From positions 16,616,388 through 16,680,387 of the forward strand of contig CM034406.1 of NCBI GenBank assembly GCA_019925095.2: a stretch of 64,000 bases of DNA. The letters run 5' to 3'. A program made the position numbers and the translations under genes. The DNA is from Dendrolimus kikuchii. Lineage: Eukaryota > Arthropoda > Insecta > Lepidoptera > Lasiocampidae. The notes under the pieces are model-generated. The model was not told the origin of the DNA, made no database searches, and saw only the letters and a list, made by a program, of their open reading frames with translations. Within the stretch, counting starts at the first letter, position 1; each line of letters starts with the position of its first letter. Positions 55,501-63,174 of the stretch are shown here, piece after piece.

Positions 55501-58500
55501 TATCAGCGGTGTACCTTCCATCCCTGCTAAAAGCACATCCAAGATAAACAAACTCATTCACTTGCTCTAGCATAACATCATCGACCATTATCCTTGCATT
55601 CGTTCTGGTTTCTTCTCTTTCAAACACCATAACCTTTGTTTTCTTCGCATTCAAATGTAAGCCTCTCGCCTGACAGTCATCTTTCATCATTGTGACTAGT
55701 GTTTGCAGTTCTGATGGCGATTCGGCTAAAAGCACGGCATCATCCGCATAAAGCAAGGTGCTTACAACTAGATCACTCATCCGCACCCCAACATCCATCA
55801 ATCTTATTCTCTGGAGACAATCGTCCAGATATAGGATGAACAGCAAAGCCGACAGCACGCAGCCCTGGCGGACGCCAATATTGACGTCAAACCAGGGCGA
55901 CAGGCTGCCTTCCACCCGCACGCATGCCATACAGGACGCAGGTTCCACCAGATTTGATCATCTCAGCAGACACACTATCGATTCCTACTGCCTTTCCATT
56001 TTTCAGACTTCTTATCGACCATTCGATCTCTTCCAAAGTGATCTCGGATGCTGACTCCTCGGAGTCGGTCACAGACTCAGTCGTGGTGCCAGCATCCGGG
56101 ATATTATCATACATTTCTCTAAAATATTCACTCCATCGCGCTAATACCTCTTGTGGGTTAGCAAGAACGTCCCCTGCTTTAGATTTTATTCTTTCCATTC
56201 TGGAAGCTGACGAACAACCCCGAGACTTCTTAACCTCTCTCCAAAAGAGTTTGGTATTCGCCTCGAAGTTCTCCGTCAGCTTCTCTTCTTCTTTCAATTT
56301 TATTCTTTCACGCTTCTCTTTCACTAAAGCTTTGGTTTCATTCTTGCAGAGGCGATAAATTTCTTTCTTCATCTCTTTCATACTGTCATTCTGTTGCAAG
56401 GAAGCAACATAATCCAGCCAGGCTTTTCTCTTTCTCTCTACGCTGGATTTAACATCCGCGTCCCACCATTCATCACCTTTCGTTGTTATGTGCCTCTTCG
56501 CGCATCCACATGCTTCTTTTGCGCTTTCCACTATACTTTCTTTCATACTATCCCAGTCATTATCCACATCTAAGTCGGAGAAGTCCGCTTTTGCAAGCCT
56601 TTCTTCGACTAGGCGCGCATACATACTCCTTACACTAACATCTTCCAATTTTTCACACTTTATTCTTTCAAGCTCCCCGAAATTGGTACGCACTCGCCAG
56701 TGTCTCCACTTCTTGAAAAGGCCCACAAACCGGCTTATCACCAGGTAGTGGTCCGTTTCAAGAGTGGGGCCTCTGTAGGCTCTTGTATCCATTATTCTGT
56801 TTCGGAGGCGACTATCAATTAAAATCAGATCAATCATACTTTTCTGATCATTCATTCTCCATGTATACGTGTGAATATCCTTATGATGGAATAGGGTGTT
56901 CGACACAAGCAAGTTTCTTTCCATGCATACGTCTATGATTGGCCTACCAGCATCGTTCACTCTCTTGTCACCATAGGGTCCAAGGACAGCCTCAAGGCCG
57001 TCTCGTTTGGTCCCCACCCAGCCATTAAGATCACCACACATAATTAGTCTTTCGTTCCCTTCAGCCAGATCCAGAATTTCTCTCACAGACTCCCAAAACT
57101 TCTCGAGTTCTTGGGGATCCGCTGAGCTGACGGGAGCATAAGCTGCGACCAGAAAAACTCGCGTGATCCCCAGTTTTAGGCGGACCCAGAGAAGTCTCGG
57201 GTTCACCAGACAATAAGCTTTTACTCCAGACACAAAGCGGGATGAGAGTAAGACGCCTACCCCCCCACTCGCACGCTCGTCCAGGTCCACGCCGGACCAC
57301 AGAGCAAGCATGCCACCGGGGAGGTCATCGACGTCGCACCCCTTCCGCTTTGTCTCTGTCAGACATAAGGCATCCAGGCTTCTCTCATTCATTATATCAA
57401 TCATTTCGTCCATCTTATCTTTCATCCCACCTCTCACATTCCACGTGCCTATACGGCACTCTGCTCCTCTCGACCCGCCAGGTTTGGCGCTGCGTGAAGG
57501 GTGGCGGCCCCCTTCGCCGCATGCGCGAGAATTCACACCGACGGGGGCGCATCGGTGAGCGTCGCCTGCGGGGGACGCCCTATCGTGCACTGCACGCCGG
57601 TGAATTCTGGTCAGAATTGTGGCCCTCTGGGCCAGCGGGGATCGCGACGAGCACGCTTCTGACATGACCCCTAATAATTTATAATATAACTACGTTTTAA
57701 CGGTTTTAAGCGCGGTAATTTTATTTGATTTTGGTTTTTCCGACGTTTCGGTCACTTTTCAGTGGCCGTGATCACGGAAGATAAAGATGTCGTGTCAACG
57801 AGTATTGTTAAAGTTTTATTTAGCCTACCGCCAACTTGTTAATTTTAATTATTTAATTTTAATTTTGTTTATGGTTATTATTTACTCTATGGGGGCCTAA
57901 TCTAATGTCGTCGGCAAAACCAAAATCAAATAAAATTACCGCGCTTAAAACCGTTAAAACGTAATTTTATTACGTATACAAGTCACGAAAACTTAAGAAA
58001 ATATTAATAATTTATGATAAACATTTAATTTTGGATGTCTTTTTATAAAATAATACAATGCTTGGTATTTACATATAAAGAAAAGTTAATCGATGGGGGT
58101 CATACTTGGCAACGCGCCTTGGCCAAACATGGCGAGTATACTTCTATTCCCCAAAATTGGAGAGGCCCGAGCCAAGCAACGCCACTTTTATGGGCTGATA
58201 TTATTTATTTTTATAGAAGTTTGGTTGTGCTATGGGTATAAAGGTACAGTATTCGCAAATCTAAAATGCGTCTCTATAGAAGTTTTCTCCGTGTGTCCGC
58301 AAATCCAGTCAAGTGTTAACGTATATTACACCTGAGAGTGTAATAGAATCCGGCTGAGTGAGAGCACATTAGAAATTGTGTCCCTTCCAACTTTATACGT
58401 CCACTACGTGAACCTTATAATTGTATTTTGTGCAATGACTTGTACGAACTTCATGGACGCATTTAATCTTTGCATGTACTATAAATAATTCTATATTTAT

Positions 58501-61500
58501 ATCTAATATTAGGTCAGAAATCAATTACTTATTAGTATTATTTGTTAAATTAGATTGGAATTTTCGTTTATTATGTTTAAGATGCATAATTTAATAAATA
58601 AAAAAATCTACAAATAACACGCCAACGACTTACCAGTATTAGCGGTCTCGAAGAACCTCATGATTCCCCTCAAATTATTCCTCCACACCCAAGCGATGTC
58701 TTCTTCGACTGGCATCTTGCAACAACTCAAACCGACAGCAATAATAGGCGTCTTAAATCTCTCGCTGATCACATCGATCAAGTTTCCATGCACAACATTA
58801 TTCGCACGCATACAATTATACTTATCACTGGGCGTTCTATTATCTTGATACTTCTTCGCGTAGTATTCATATACTTTGACACTTTGAGTAAGTTCGGGAT
58901 ATTGCACATCCTCACTACCTGACGTCAATTCAAGTATCAAATCATATTCCTCCGCTCGTAATAACTCTACAAATGCCTTCTCTCTTGTATAATTGCTTAG
59001 TGGATTCATATCTTTCTTCGTTAAATAACTGTATAAGCTATCACCGAACTCTTCTTCTAATAGTGATATATCACATAGATCAGTGCCGTTGTATTGTTTT
59101 AATGCTTTCTCATATAAACTGTCAATGTTCGGTATGAAATGGAGGACGGCATTCTTTAATAGTTGCCTATGTATCGGTTCACCGATATCGTATGCGGTGG
59201 CAATATGGCGGGCAAAGTTAAGAAGCATTTCATTGCCCAACGGTTGGGTGCCGTAGAAGCTGCTCGTTAAGGCGATATGGAATTTTGTTTCTTCTGGTGA
59301 ACCGACCTGAGTAGAAAGGAATTTTTGAAAAATATATAATTATAAAAAAATATTTTCTAAACGAAGCAAAATTTATACTTAATTCTGATATATTTTAATC
59401 GAATATACCATCATTTCGGTGATCTAGGTCAATTCTGAGTTAACAGAAAGTTAAAGAGTTTTGATTTCACTTGGATTTGAATGTTAGCAGAGAGCATGAA
59501 ATTTTTCTGGTTTTCACCTGCGCACTGTAATTACAGTGTGTGAAGTAAAATACAGTGGAAAAAAGTCGTATATCAAAATTATTTAAATGTTATACACGCA
59601 AATCCGGTTTGGACAACCGTAAGGATTCCATCGTCAGTCCTCTTTAATACGAGTAAAAAGCCTTTTTGTGGCAGATTCTTATATCACATTTAAAATATTC
59701 AGATCACAAAATTGATTCGTCGGTTTTCGATTCGGTTCGGTTTACTGTAGTATGTACTGTACCGGATAATATAGGGGTTGGCGTTGGGCTAGAAGGGAAG
59801 GAAAAACAAAAAGCACACGATGTAAGACTTATAAGGTAGATGTTATTATGTTTAAAGTAATACTTTTAATTTTTTTAAGTGACACTCAAATAATATATTG
59901 AATGTTATCGTACAAAAATACACACAACTACCTTATTTGTAGTCATATTTTCTATTAATTCACTCATCAAACTTATGCAATGTTGTAGTGTAATATTATA
60001 ATGGCTATTTTATAGTTAAAAATCAAACATTCTGAGGCAAACAAGGCTCTTAAACATTAGTAGTTAACCACACAGTTAAAATAAAAATGTCAAACTCAAA
60101 GTAATGCTTTATACCCTTATTTAGTAGACGCATGAATTCGCTGTCCAGGTCTATAAGAAATTTATAAGTAATTATAATAAATAATTCGTTAAGTATGACA
60201 TGGTATATAGTTTGCCCTATTTTTCCATTTGTAAAACGCAATACCCACCAAAGCAGCCGACCATGTCAGCAACTTTGTGTCGGCGGTCTGGTCGGCGGCT
60301 TTACTCATAGCAAGTCGGAAAAGTTTGTCGGCAGCTCGAGATGAGGAACAAAAAATACAGAACGTCACTACAACTGAAGTGTCGCCAGAACTGAGCGCTT
60401 GCGTACTCTAGCTGCCGACATGCCGCCAAGATGTCGGCGGGAAGCAGGTTGTAGCCGACATGATTCTTTTCATATAGGCCGCCGGGTTATGTCGGCGGGT
60501 CAGCGGCTTTAGCCTCTGTGTTTTAGCAGGCTAAGCCTTTGCCGGCCTAGTTCTCCGAGTTCGATTCTTGGTATGGTAAATTTCGGTAACGAATTTTCTC
60601 CGTTATTTACTATGGTCTGGGTGTATGGGATCGGCCCCAGAGAAGTTCGTTGTATATTACCCGTAACACAAGTGTAATTTGCCTAATTTGGGGATATACA
60701 ATAAGTATGATTGTCTGACGGTTATTTATTTATTTATTATTATTATTTGGTGTGTATTGCGCTTAATAAATTATAGGTATATTCAGTTGTTCAAGTATAT
60801 TTCTTCTGGAAGAGATGAATTGATTTATGTACATGAAGCAATACATTTTTTTAATTGTAGGAGTTCAGCAGACAGGCAGACGGCCCACTTGATGGAAAGA
60901 GGTTACCGTCGCCTATGGACATTCGCTGACGGACAGACGCTGCTGCTCTCTTAAGGGAGTCTGGAACCTGGTCACTAATGTCGGCACACAACTCAAGGTT
61001 GTCATGGCGGCATACTCTAGACCAGGGGTGGTAGCCATCCAGTCGGGCAAATACCCTACCACCTGGCTGAGGGTAGTTTTGTCATGTGGTTAAAACAGTT
61101 ACTTCCACAAATTCCTGTTACCGATATGACAAGTATTAAAATACCATGGAATCGTAAGTCACATCTTGCACCTGTGTGATGTGACAGGGCCATGGTGGAA
61201 TCATTATCTTGATTACAGCTCTTAGGGCCGGTTCGATAGGTGTGGTACCACGTAAACACAGAATATCGGCGTTAAACGGTTAGCTTTGAGCTAATTTCTT
61301 TTCTCCGTGCAGCAACGGTAAAGAATACTAATTCCTGCGGCCGCGCAGGCTGCCGTATTTGCCTGTTTGGATAGCTACCAACCCTGGTCTAGAGTTTGCC
61401 GCCATAACAGCGTTGAGTTGTGTTCCGGCATCAGTGGCCAGGTTCCAGTTTCTCCTTCGAGGCCGGCAGCACATTGGCAGCACCTCTGGTATTGCTAATG

Positions 61501-63132
61501 TACACGCCGGGAATCCCGCGGGAATTTCAAGTCAAGCGTGAACGAAGTTGCGGGCATATCCTAGTTTGATAATATGATTCTCTAAAAGCAGTTTTTTTGA
61601 GGTCCTCAAATATTAAGTCGTGGGTTCTTAACCTTTTAAAACGGAACCACCACAAATTTGTTGCCGAACTGTCACACACGGCTACTTGGGAAGCACCACA
61701 AATTTTTGGTCAAATAGAGATAATTGAAACGAACGTTGAACTGATGCTTTCTCCCTCTAACTATATAGAATTCGTATTAGAGCGAAAGAGACGATATAAT
61801 TCTTGGTTTTGGCGACAAAAATAATATTAAATTTAGCCCCTTTTAAGGGTTAAGGGCAATACGGCTGTCGCGCCACGTTTTAATGCTGAGTTCAAATTCT
61901 GCCCGAAAAACGATTACACAGGTTATTTTTGAAATCCAAATTGTAGCAGTTACCACGTGCTGAAGGAAGGCATCGTGACGAAAACTAGATTCGTTTAGCG
62001 CTAATGCCACTTGTCACTTGCTATTTGAATCGTCTGATATCAGCTTAAGGGCCGATTTTTCAATCACCATATAAAAGATATTCTAGATATATATAATATT
62101 AGAATCTTCCCGAACCCTAGTGCGTACCTCTTGTTTAAAGAGCAAGCATTAATATAGGTTGTATTAAATTTTTATGTTAGTGCTATTTTCCCCCGGAAGA
62201 TTCAATTCATTTTTATATCGCAAACTATCACTTCTCCCGGGATGAAAGGTATCTATACCCATTTTCGGTAATAAACCTATGTACAAAATTAAAGCCAAAT
62301 CGATATGACCGATATAACCAATATGACAAAAATGACCAAAACGATGAAAATGGTAAATCACAAAAACAACCAAACGTACTTTCTTGGATAACCTCTACAT
62401 AAATCTATCCCATTATCCCGGATGAAAAGTATCCCTTGTCCACCCTCGGTATTAAAATTACATATATACCGAATTTCAGCCAAATCGGTCTAATAGTTTG
62501 TCTGTAAAAGCATAACAAATAGAGACATATATTTTTATCCTGGAAACTATCCCATTCTTCGGGATAAAAAGTATCCTACATTCATCCTCGGCATCGAAAA
62601 TATAATATATATATACTAAATGTCAGTCAAATCGGTCCAGTAGTTTTTCCTTGAAAGCGTCACAGACAGAATTACTATCGCATTTATAATATCAATAGGG
62701 ATGGAATAAAATATAATATAAGAAAATTAAATATGACAATTGCATGAATAAAACACTTTGAATTGTTTCACTTTTGAATTCAGTCAGGTTATAATATTTA
62801 TTCCACTGATAATTCTTATCTAATGATTGAAAAATCGTCCATATAAGTCCGGCATTGGACGGGCATAAGAGGTATTATGTCAGATCTCTAAGGCTGTCTG
62901 CCTTAGCCCAGCAGTGGGATACTATGTGCTGATAGTAGGTACTATATGCTAATCACATTCATCATAAGCTTATACCTGATCAGTCATCTTGAGCTGGTGG
63001 AACTTGGCAGTGAGGATGTTGTCTCCGGCCCTGAACTCCGCGATATCCGGGTACTTATTCTCCAGATCCGATAGCAAAGCGTACATTTCCAGCGGCTTGT
63101 GATACTTCGTGTTCACTATGTTGTCTAACACA
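43019..63132 (-). CDS. svr: Carboxypeptidase D (silver), 3' eight visible exons (partial)
   Basis: Carboxypeptidase D is a type I membrane metallocarboxypeptidase of the trans-Golgi/secretory route that trims C-terminal Arg/Lys from propeptides. Exons in transcript order: 62976-63132 (5' edge less certain), 58634-59306, 52907-53079, 51629-51767, 48707-48909, 46980-47079, 45726-45866, 43019-43134, with stop TGA at 43019-43021. Phases agree at every join; the visible part is about 566 codons. It encodes the third carboxypeptidase-like domain, transthyretin-like beta-sandwich modules (GVAGFIKNEEGMPMREAIVA), a membrane anchor, and an acidic cytoplasmic tail with SETDSEDEE. Catalytic domains I and II lie beyond the right edge. 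Sequons NGT, NYT, NVS and NLT fit a lumenal position. The introns hold Jockey, RTE, SINE and MITE insertions. Confidence 0.9.
43790..43873 (+). mobile_element. RTE-family 3' terminal fragment, split by repeat C
   Basis: GTGAGGTGTGTAAGAATAAG to GAAGTTATGTATGTA. The target duplication AAAATTTTAAG lies at 43779-43789 and 44115-44125; the extra sequence in between is repeat C, inserted in the (TATG)n tail, which resumes at 44105-44114. Confidence 0.85.
43874..44104 (-). repeat. Repeat C inserted in an RTE tail
   Basis: In reverse: GGTGAACAATAAAGTGTTG, TTAGCGATAAGGCCGCC, CAGGTTGCCTGGAAGAGATC. Same family as 33908-34045. Confidence 0.72.
44262..44325 (+). repeat. Repeat C 3' end fragment
   Basis: TTTTGGTGTGCAATAAAGTG TTATC and (TC)n; short tail copy only 160 nt from the previous one. 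Confidence 0.6.
44400..45195. repeat. Alternating inverted-repeat (foldback) cluster
   Basis: A ~50-bp arm containing TCGTAAGCGACATTTGGACC occurs four times in alternating orientation, at about 44427-44462, 44588-44640, 44741-44795 and 45143-45192. Between arms lie internal palindromes based on CAAAAACTGA / TCAGTTTTAG. A GC-richer insert of unknown nature lies at about 44925-45140. Confidence 0.78.
45497..45645 (+). mobile_element. RTE-family 3' fragment
   Basis: TCAGGAGCCTTAAGAACAGA to GAAGTTATGTATGTATGTA. More diverged than the 16- and 28-kb copies; no clear target duplication. Confidence 0.82.
45726..47079 (-). CDS. svr: Carboxypeptidase D membrane-anchor exons (46980-47079 and 45726-45866)
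   Basis: The two exons join as ...LVLGMPRLVFVMLAG | VVGVCLVVMAAWCYSC..., a single strongly hydrophobic span of about 25 residues followed by basic RE-K-SRETRR, as expected for a type I stop-transfer anchor. The cytoplasmic part continues YLFTQLPSDDKRPL and joins the final exon at TNYG|E. The separating intron carries repeat A (45917-46233), a Helitron-like end and an RTE fragment. Confidence 0.85.
45917..46233 (+). repeat. Repeat A, full length
   Basis: ATCCGTGCAGGAACGGAGAA to CTCCTGTAATAAAAAAAAAT, in the intron between the carboxypeptidase D anchor exons, 50 nt from exon 45726-45866. A 6-nt insertion (TTGCAG duplication) is at about 46130. Confidence 0.9.
46384..46572 (+). mobile_element. 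Helitron-like element
   Basis: Starts TCCTACTAATATTATAAACG, contains AAAAACTACTGAATGGATTT, and ends with hairpin CGCGGGTGAATCCGCG followed by GGCGCAGCTAGTT. CTAG-T termination with a 3' hairpin is the Helitron signature. No coding capacity. Confidence 0.62.
46590..46655 (+). repeat. Repeat A 3' fragment
   Basis: GTTGCAAACGTGCATAGGCG, CGGTAACCACCTTCCATCAA, GTGAGCCGAAAAAAG. Confidence 0.6.
46680..46965 (+). mobile_element. RTE-family 3' fragment with small internal deletion
   Basis: CCGGTGGTTCGGGCATGTGG, then a jump over about 20 nt to GGAATGACTAAACAG, then the normal sequence to GAAGTTATGTATGCATG. It ends 15 nt before the edge of carboxypeptidase D exon 46980-47079. Confidence 0.85.
47545..48035 (+). 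pseudogene. Fragment of a second RTE-like reverse transcriptase
   Basis: Reads VDLEINADKTNLMTSS, YVKEYVHLGQIISPEDSI, EINKRIACGCKKYWSFKEI and RKTFNTCILL, the region after the YADD motif in a lepidopteran RTE-like family. A frame change near 47830 and later divergence show decay. Between carboxypeptidase D exons. Confidence 0.72.
48326..48697. repeat. Inverted-repeat element flanking carboxypeptidase D exon 48707-48909
   Basis: TTTCAACACACTTGTGAATAAA at 48327 (first 20 bases) is inverted at 48674-48697 (GAGCAAGTGTGTTGAAAAAT). A palindrome TAACTCACTAGTGAGTTATA is at 48583-48602. The right end is 10 nt from the donor of the exon. Confidence 0.6.
48927..49214 (-). repeat. Repeat A, near full length
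   Basis: T-run, then GGTTCAGCAGACAGGCAGAC to TCTTGCACGGAT. It begins about 18 nt upstream of carboxypeptidase D exon 48707-48909, so on the minus strand its 3' poly(A) side is next to the splice acceptor tract. Confidence 0.85.
49215..49385 (+). other. Unidentified coding-like stretch
   Basis: Frame reads HVLKGFDAIWRKKAASLLRR, then ANKQDSPLMFALMQRTKSLF, ending at a stop. It looks like a protein remnant, probably of mobile origin, but I do not recognise it. Confidence 0.35.
49551..49588. repeat. (TA)n microsatellite
   Basis: About nineteen TA units followed by CACACATACATA. It borders an RTE fragment on its right. Confidence 0.9.
49608..49757 (+). mobile_element. RTE-family 3' fragment
   Basis: GTCAGGAGCCTTAAGAACAG to GAAGTTATGTATGTATGTAT, inserted in the TA microsatellite, which continues on the right as TATATATATATA. 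Confidence 0.87.
49773..49972 (+). mobile_element. RTE-family 3' fragment, diverged
   Basis: CCTTCCATGATCAAATTGAT to GAAGTTATGTATGTATGTATG; several substitutions and a stop (TAG after KN). Separate insertion from the previous one, with its own tail. Confidence 0.83.
50359..50682. repeat. MITE with 16-bp perfect terminal repeats
   Basis: AGGGAACGTACCCACA at 50359-50374 is exactly inverted at 50667-50682. The 324-bp unit has no open frame of interest and includes a C-run at 50641-50649. Superfamily not determined. Confidence 0.8.
50991..51297 (+). repeat. Repeat A, full length
   Basis: CCGTGCAGGAACGGAGAAAG to CTGCTATTAAAAAAAAAT. Flanked by AATACTC on both sides, a possible 7-8 bp duplication. 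Confidence 0.9.
51298..51628. other. Carboxypeptidase D intron segment
   Basis: A GC-richer block (CATGTGCCCCGCGCTTATGG, GGGCAACGTCCACTTCTGG) of unknown origin; no gene recognised. Confidence 0.45.
51865..52075. repeat. Degenerate lepidopteran dispersed repeat
   Basis: ACTAGCTGTCCCGGCAGACG and AAAATCGGTCAAGTAGTTTA are phrases of a widespread lepidopteran repeat, probably Helitron-derived. Confidence 0.55.
52190..52415 (+). repeat. Repeat A, 5'-truncated, diverged
   Basis: GTGGTAGGGTATTTGCTCG to CTTATGCAATAAAAAAGG. Carboxypeptidase D intron. Confidence 0.83.
52490..52800. repeat. Tandem pair of degenerate dispersed repeats
   Basis: GAAAAACTACTAGATCGATTC and its variant GGAAAACTACTGGATCG (first 20 bases considered) each precede a GCGGAAAATGAG phrase, about 140 nt apart. 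Confidence 0.5.
53165..54642 (-). mobile_element. 5'-truncated Jockey-clade retrotransposon with 11-bp target duplication
   Basis: Poly(A) appears as the T-run 53165-53173. GTGGCTAGCGC flanks it at 53154-53164 and 54643-54653. The minus strand reads FDKVWHNGLIYKLYQFG, then PHPLTAGVPQGSALSPLLF, LALFADDTALYTS, YLGVTLDQNLRF and YMRNVDLHRDLELPSL, which is Jockey-type reverse transcriptase from the AFDKVWH motif onward. It lies 86 nt upstream of carboxypeptidase D exon 52907-53079, on the same strand. Confidence 0.92.
53526..54642 (-). pseudogene. Jockey reverse transcriptase, interrupted
   Basis: The FADD catalytic box is intact. A TGA replaces the Trp codon after GEWFRK near 54287, in frame with the following RIEVNPEKSAAMFFSP. 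A one-base shift in a C-run near 53885 separates MRRVVGAPP from YMRNVDLH. Two lesions make this copy non-functional. Confidence 0.85.
54920..55948 (-). pseudogene. RTE reverse transcriptase, C-terminal half
   Basis: VNIGVRQGCVLSALLFILYL, LLYADDAVLLAESPSELQ (YADD catalytic box), [55 protein letters not shown], ending AYPARELA. The first catalytic Asp region (F-D--KAFD type) is not present, so no working enzyme could be made even if both frames were joined. Confidence 0.9.
55887..57665 (-). pseudogene. RTE endonuclease plus start of reverse transcriptase
   Basis: Open for 592 codons. The endonuclease motifs are in order: IGTWNVRGG, LTETKRKG, VAAYAPVSS, MCGDLNGWVG, LILIDSRLRNR and TDHYLVISRF. 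A charged linker follows (KEKRERIKLKEEEK), then the first reverse transcriptase motif SLKNGKAVGIDSVSAEMIKS. Right after that the frame runs into shifted sequence and stops, marking the deletion. Confidence 0.9.
57691..57963. repeat. Element T with 55-bp terminal inverted repeats
   Basis: 57691-57745 and 57909-57963 are inverted copies with a single mismatch (begin TACGTTTTAACGGTTTTAAG). The interior (CCGTGATCACGGAAGATAAA, CCGCCAACTTGTTAATTTTA) also occurs at 18826-19042; end fragments are at 3763 and 41065. It abuts the 5' end of the RTE copy at 57665. Superfamily unknown to me. Confidence 0.88.
57964..58633. other. Carboxypeptidase D intron segment
   Basis: No gene seen. The phrase ACGTATACAAGTCACGAAAA (57975), which follows element T here, also occurs near 1112 without the terminal repeat, so it may belong to the same or an overlapping repeat family. 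Confidence 0.45.
58634..59306 (-). CDS. svr: Carboxypeptidase D exon: inactive third carboxypeptidase domain
   Basis: The 673-nt exon runs from VGSPEETKFHIALTSSFYG to MRFFETANT plus one base. The first zinc-binding motif of active family members (HGNE-type, in a MHGNEVVGRELLL-like setting) is replaced by FYGTQPLGNEMLL, so His and Glu are both lost. The later segment that should supply the third zinc ligand reads LILELTSGSED, again without His. This agrees with the known lack of activity of carboxypeptidase D domain III in flies and vertebrates. The remaining fold signals (LLNFARHIATAYDIGEPIHR, VLHFIPNID) are kept. Acceptor ctcag, donor gtaagt. Confidence 0.88.
59307..60246. other. Carboxypeptidase D intron segment
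   Basis: AT-rich, no gene or bounded repeat recognised. Confidence 0.5.
60247..60511. repeat. Foldback-like element rich in GCCGACAT motifs
   Basis: AAAGCAGCCGACCATGTC at the left and GTCGGCGGGTCAGCGGCTTT at the right are imperfect inverted repeats. The interior carries repeated GCCGACAT and its complement ATGTCGGC, in both directions. GC-rich compared with its surroundings. Confidence 0.62.
60513..60722 (+). repeat. tRNA-derived SINE, head shortened
   Basis: GCCTCTGTGTTTTAGCAGGC, then a 20-nt deletion, GAGTTCGATTCTTGGTATGG (B-box), and the normal tail to TTGTCTGACGGTTATT. Confidence 0.8.
60855..61070 (-). repeat. Repeat A, 5'-truncated
   Basis: T-run, TTGTAGGAGTTCAGCAGAC to CTACCACCTGGCTGAGGG, with a short internal change near 60925. 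Confidence 0.85.
61306..61505 (+). repeat. Repeat A, 3' end lost, internal deletion
   Basis: CCGTGCAGCAACGGTAAAG to TGGTATTGCTAATGTACACG. About 45 nt missing after GCAGGCTGCC. Confidence 0.75.
62205..62690. repeat. Three imperfect tandem units of a degenerate dispersed repeat
   Basis: Units of about 160-190 nt each contain a CCCGGGATGAAA/CCCGGATGAAAAGTATCC/CGGGATAAAAAGTATCC phrase, then GCCAAATCG-type and TAGTTT phrases. The parts near 62205, 62400 and 62560 line up. Confidence 0.55.
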
Positions 63133-63174
63133 CTGCGAGATTTATCAATAAAATTATGCTTACAAACCGTATTC

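Larger units (their letters stand above)
54894..57665 (-). mobile_element. RTE-family retrotransposon, internally deleted
   Basis: The longest copy of the (TATG)n-ended family. It encodes an AP-like endonuclease (55887-57665) and the C-terminal half of the reverse transcriptase (54920-55948), with the tail CATACATACATACATA at 54896-54913 on plus. Between them the early reverse transcriptase motifs are missing, and the two frames overlap out of register. It sits in a 5.6-kb carboxypeptidase D intron on the same strand as the gene. Confidence 0.93.

Noticed and set aside
54879..57680. 8-bp target duplication ATAATTTA around the long RTE copy
   Set aside because: The match is low-complexity and does not abut the element ends exactly; it could be chance in AT-rich DNA.
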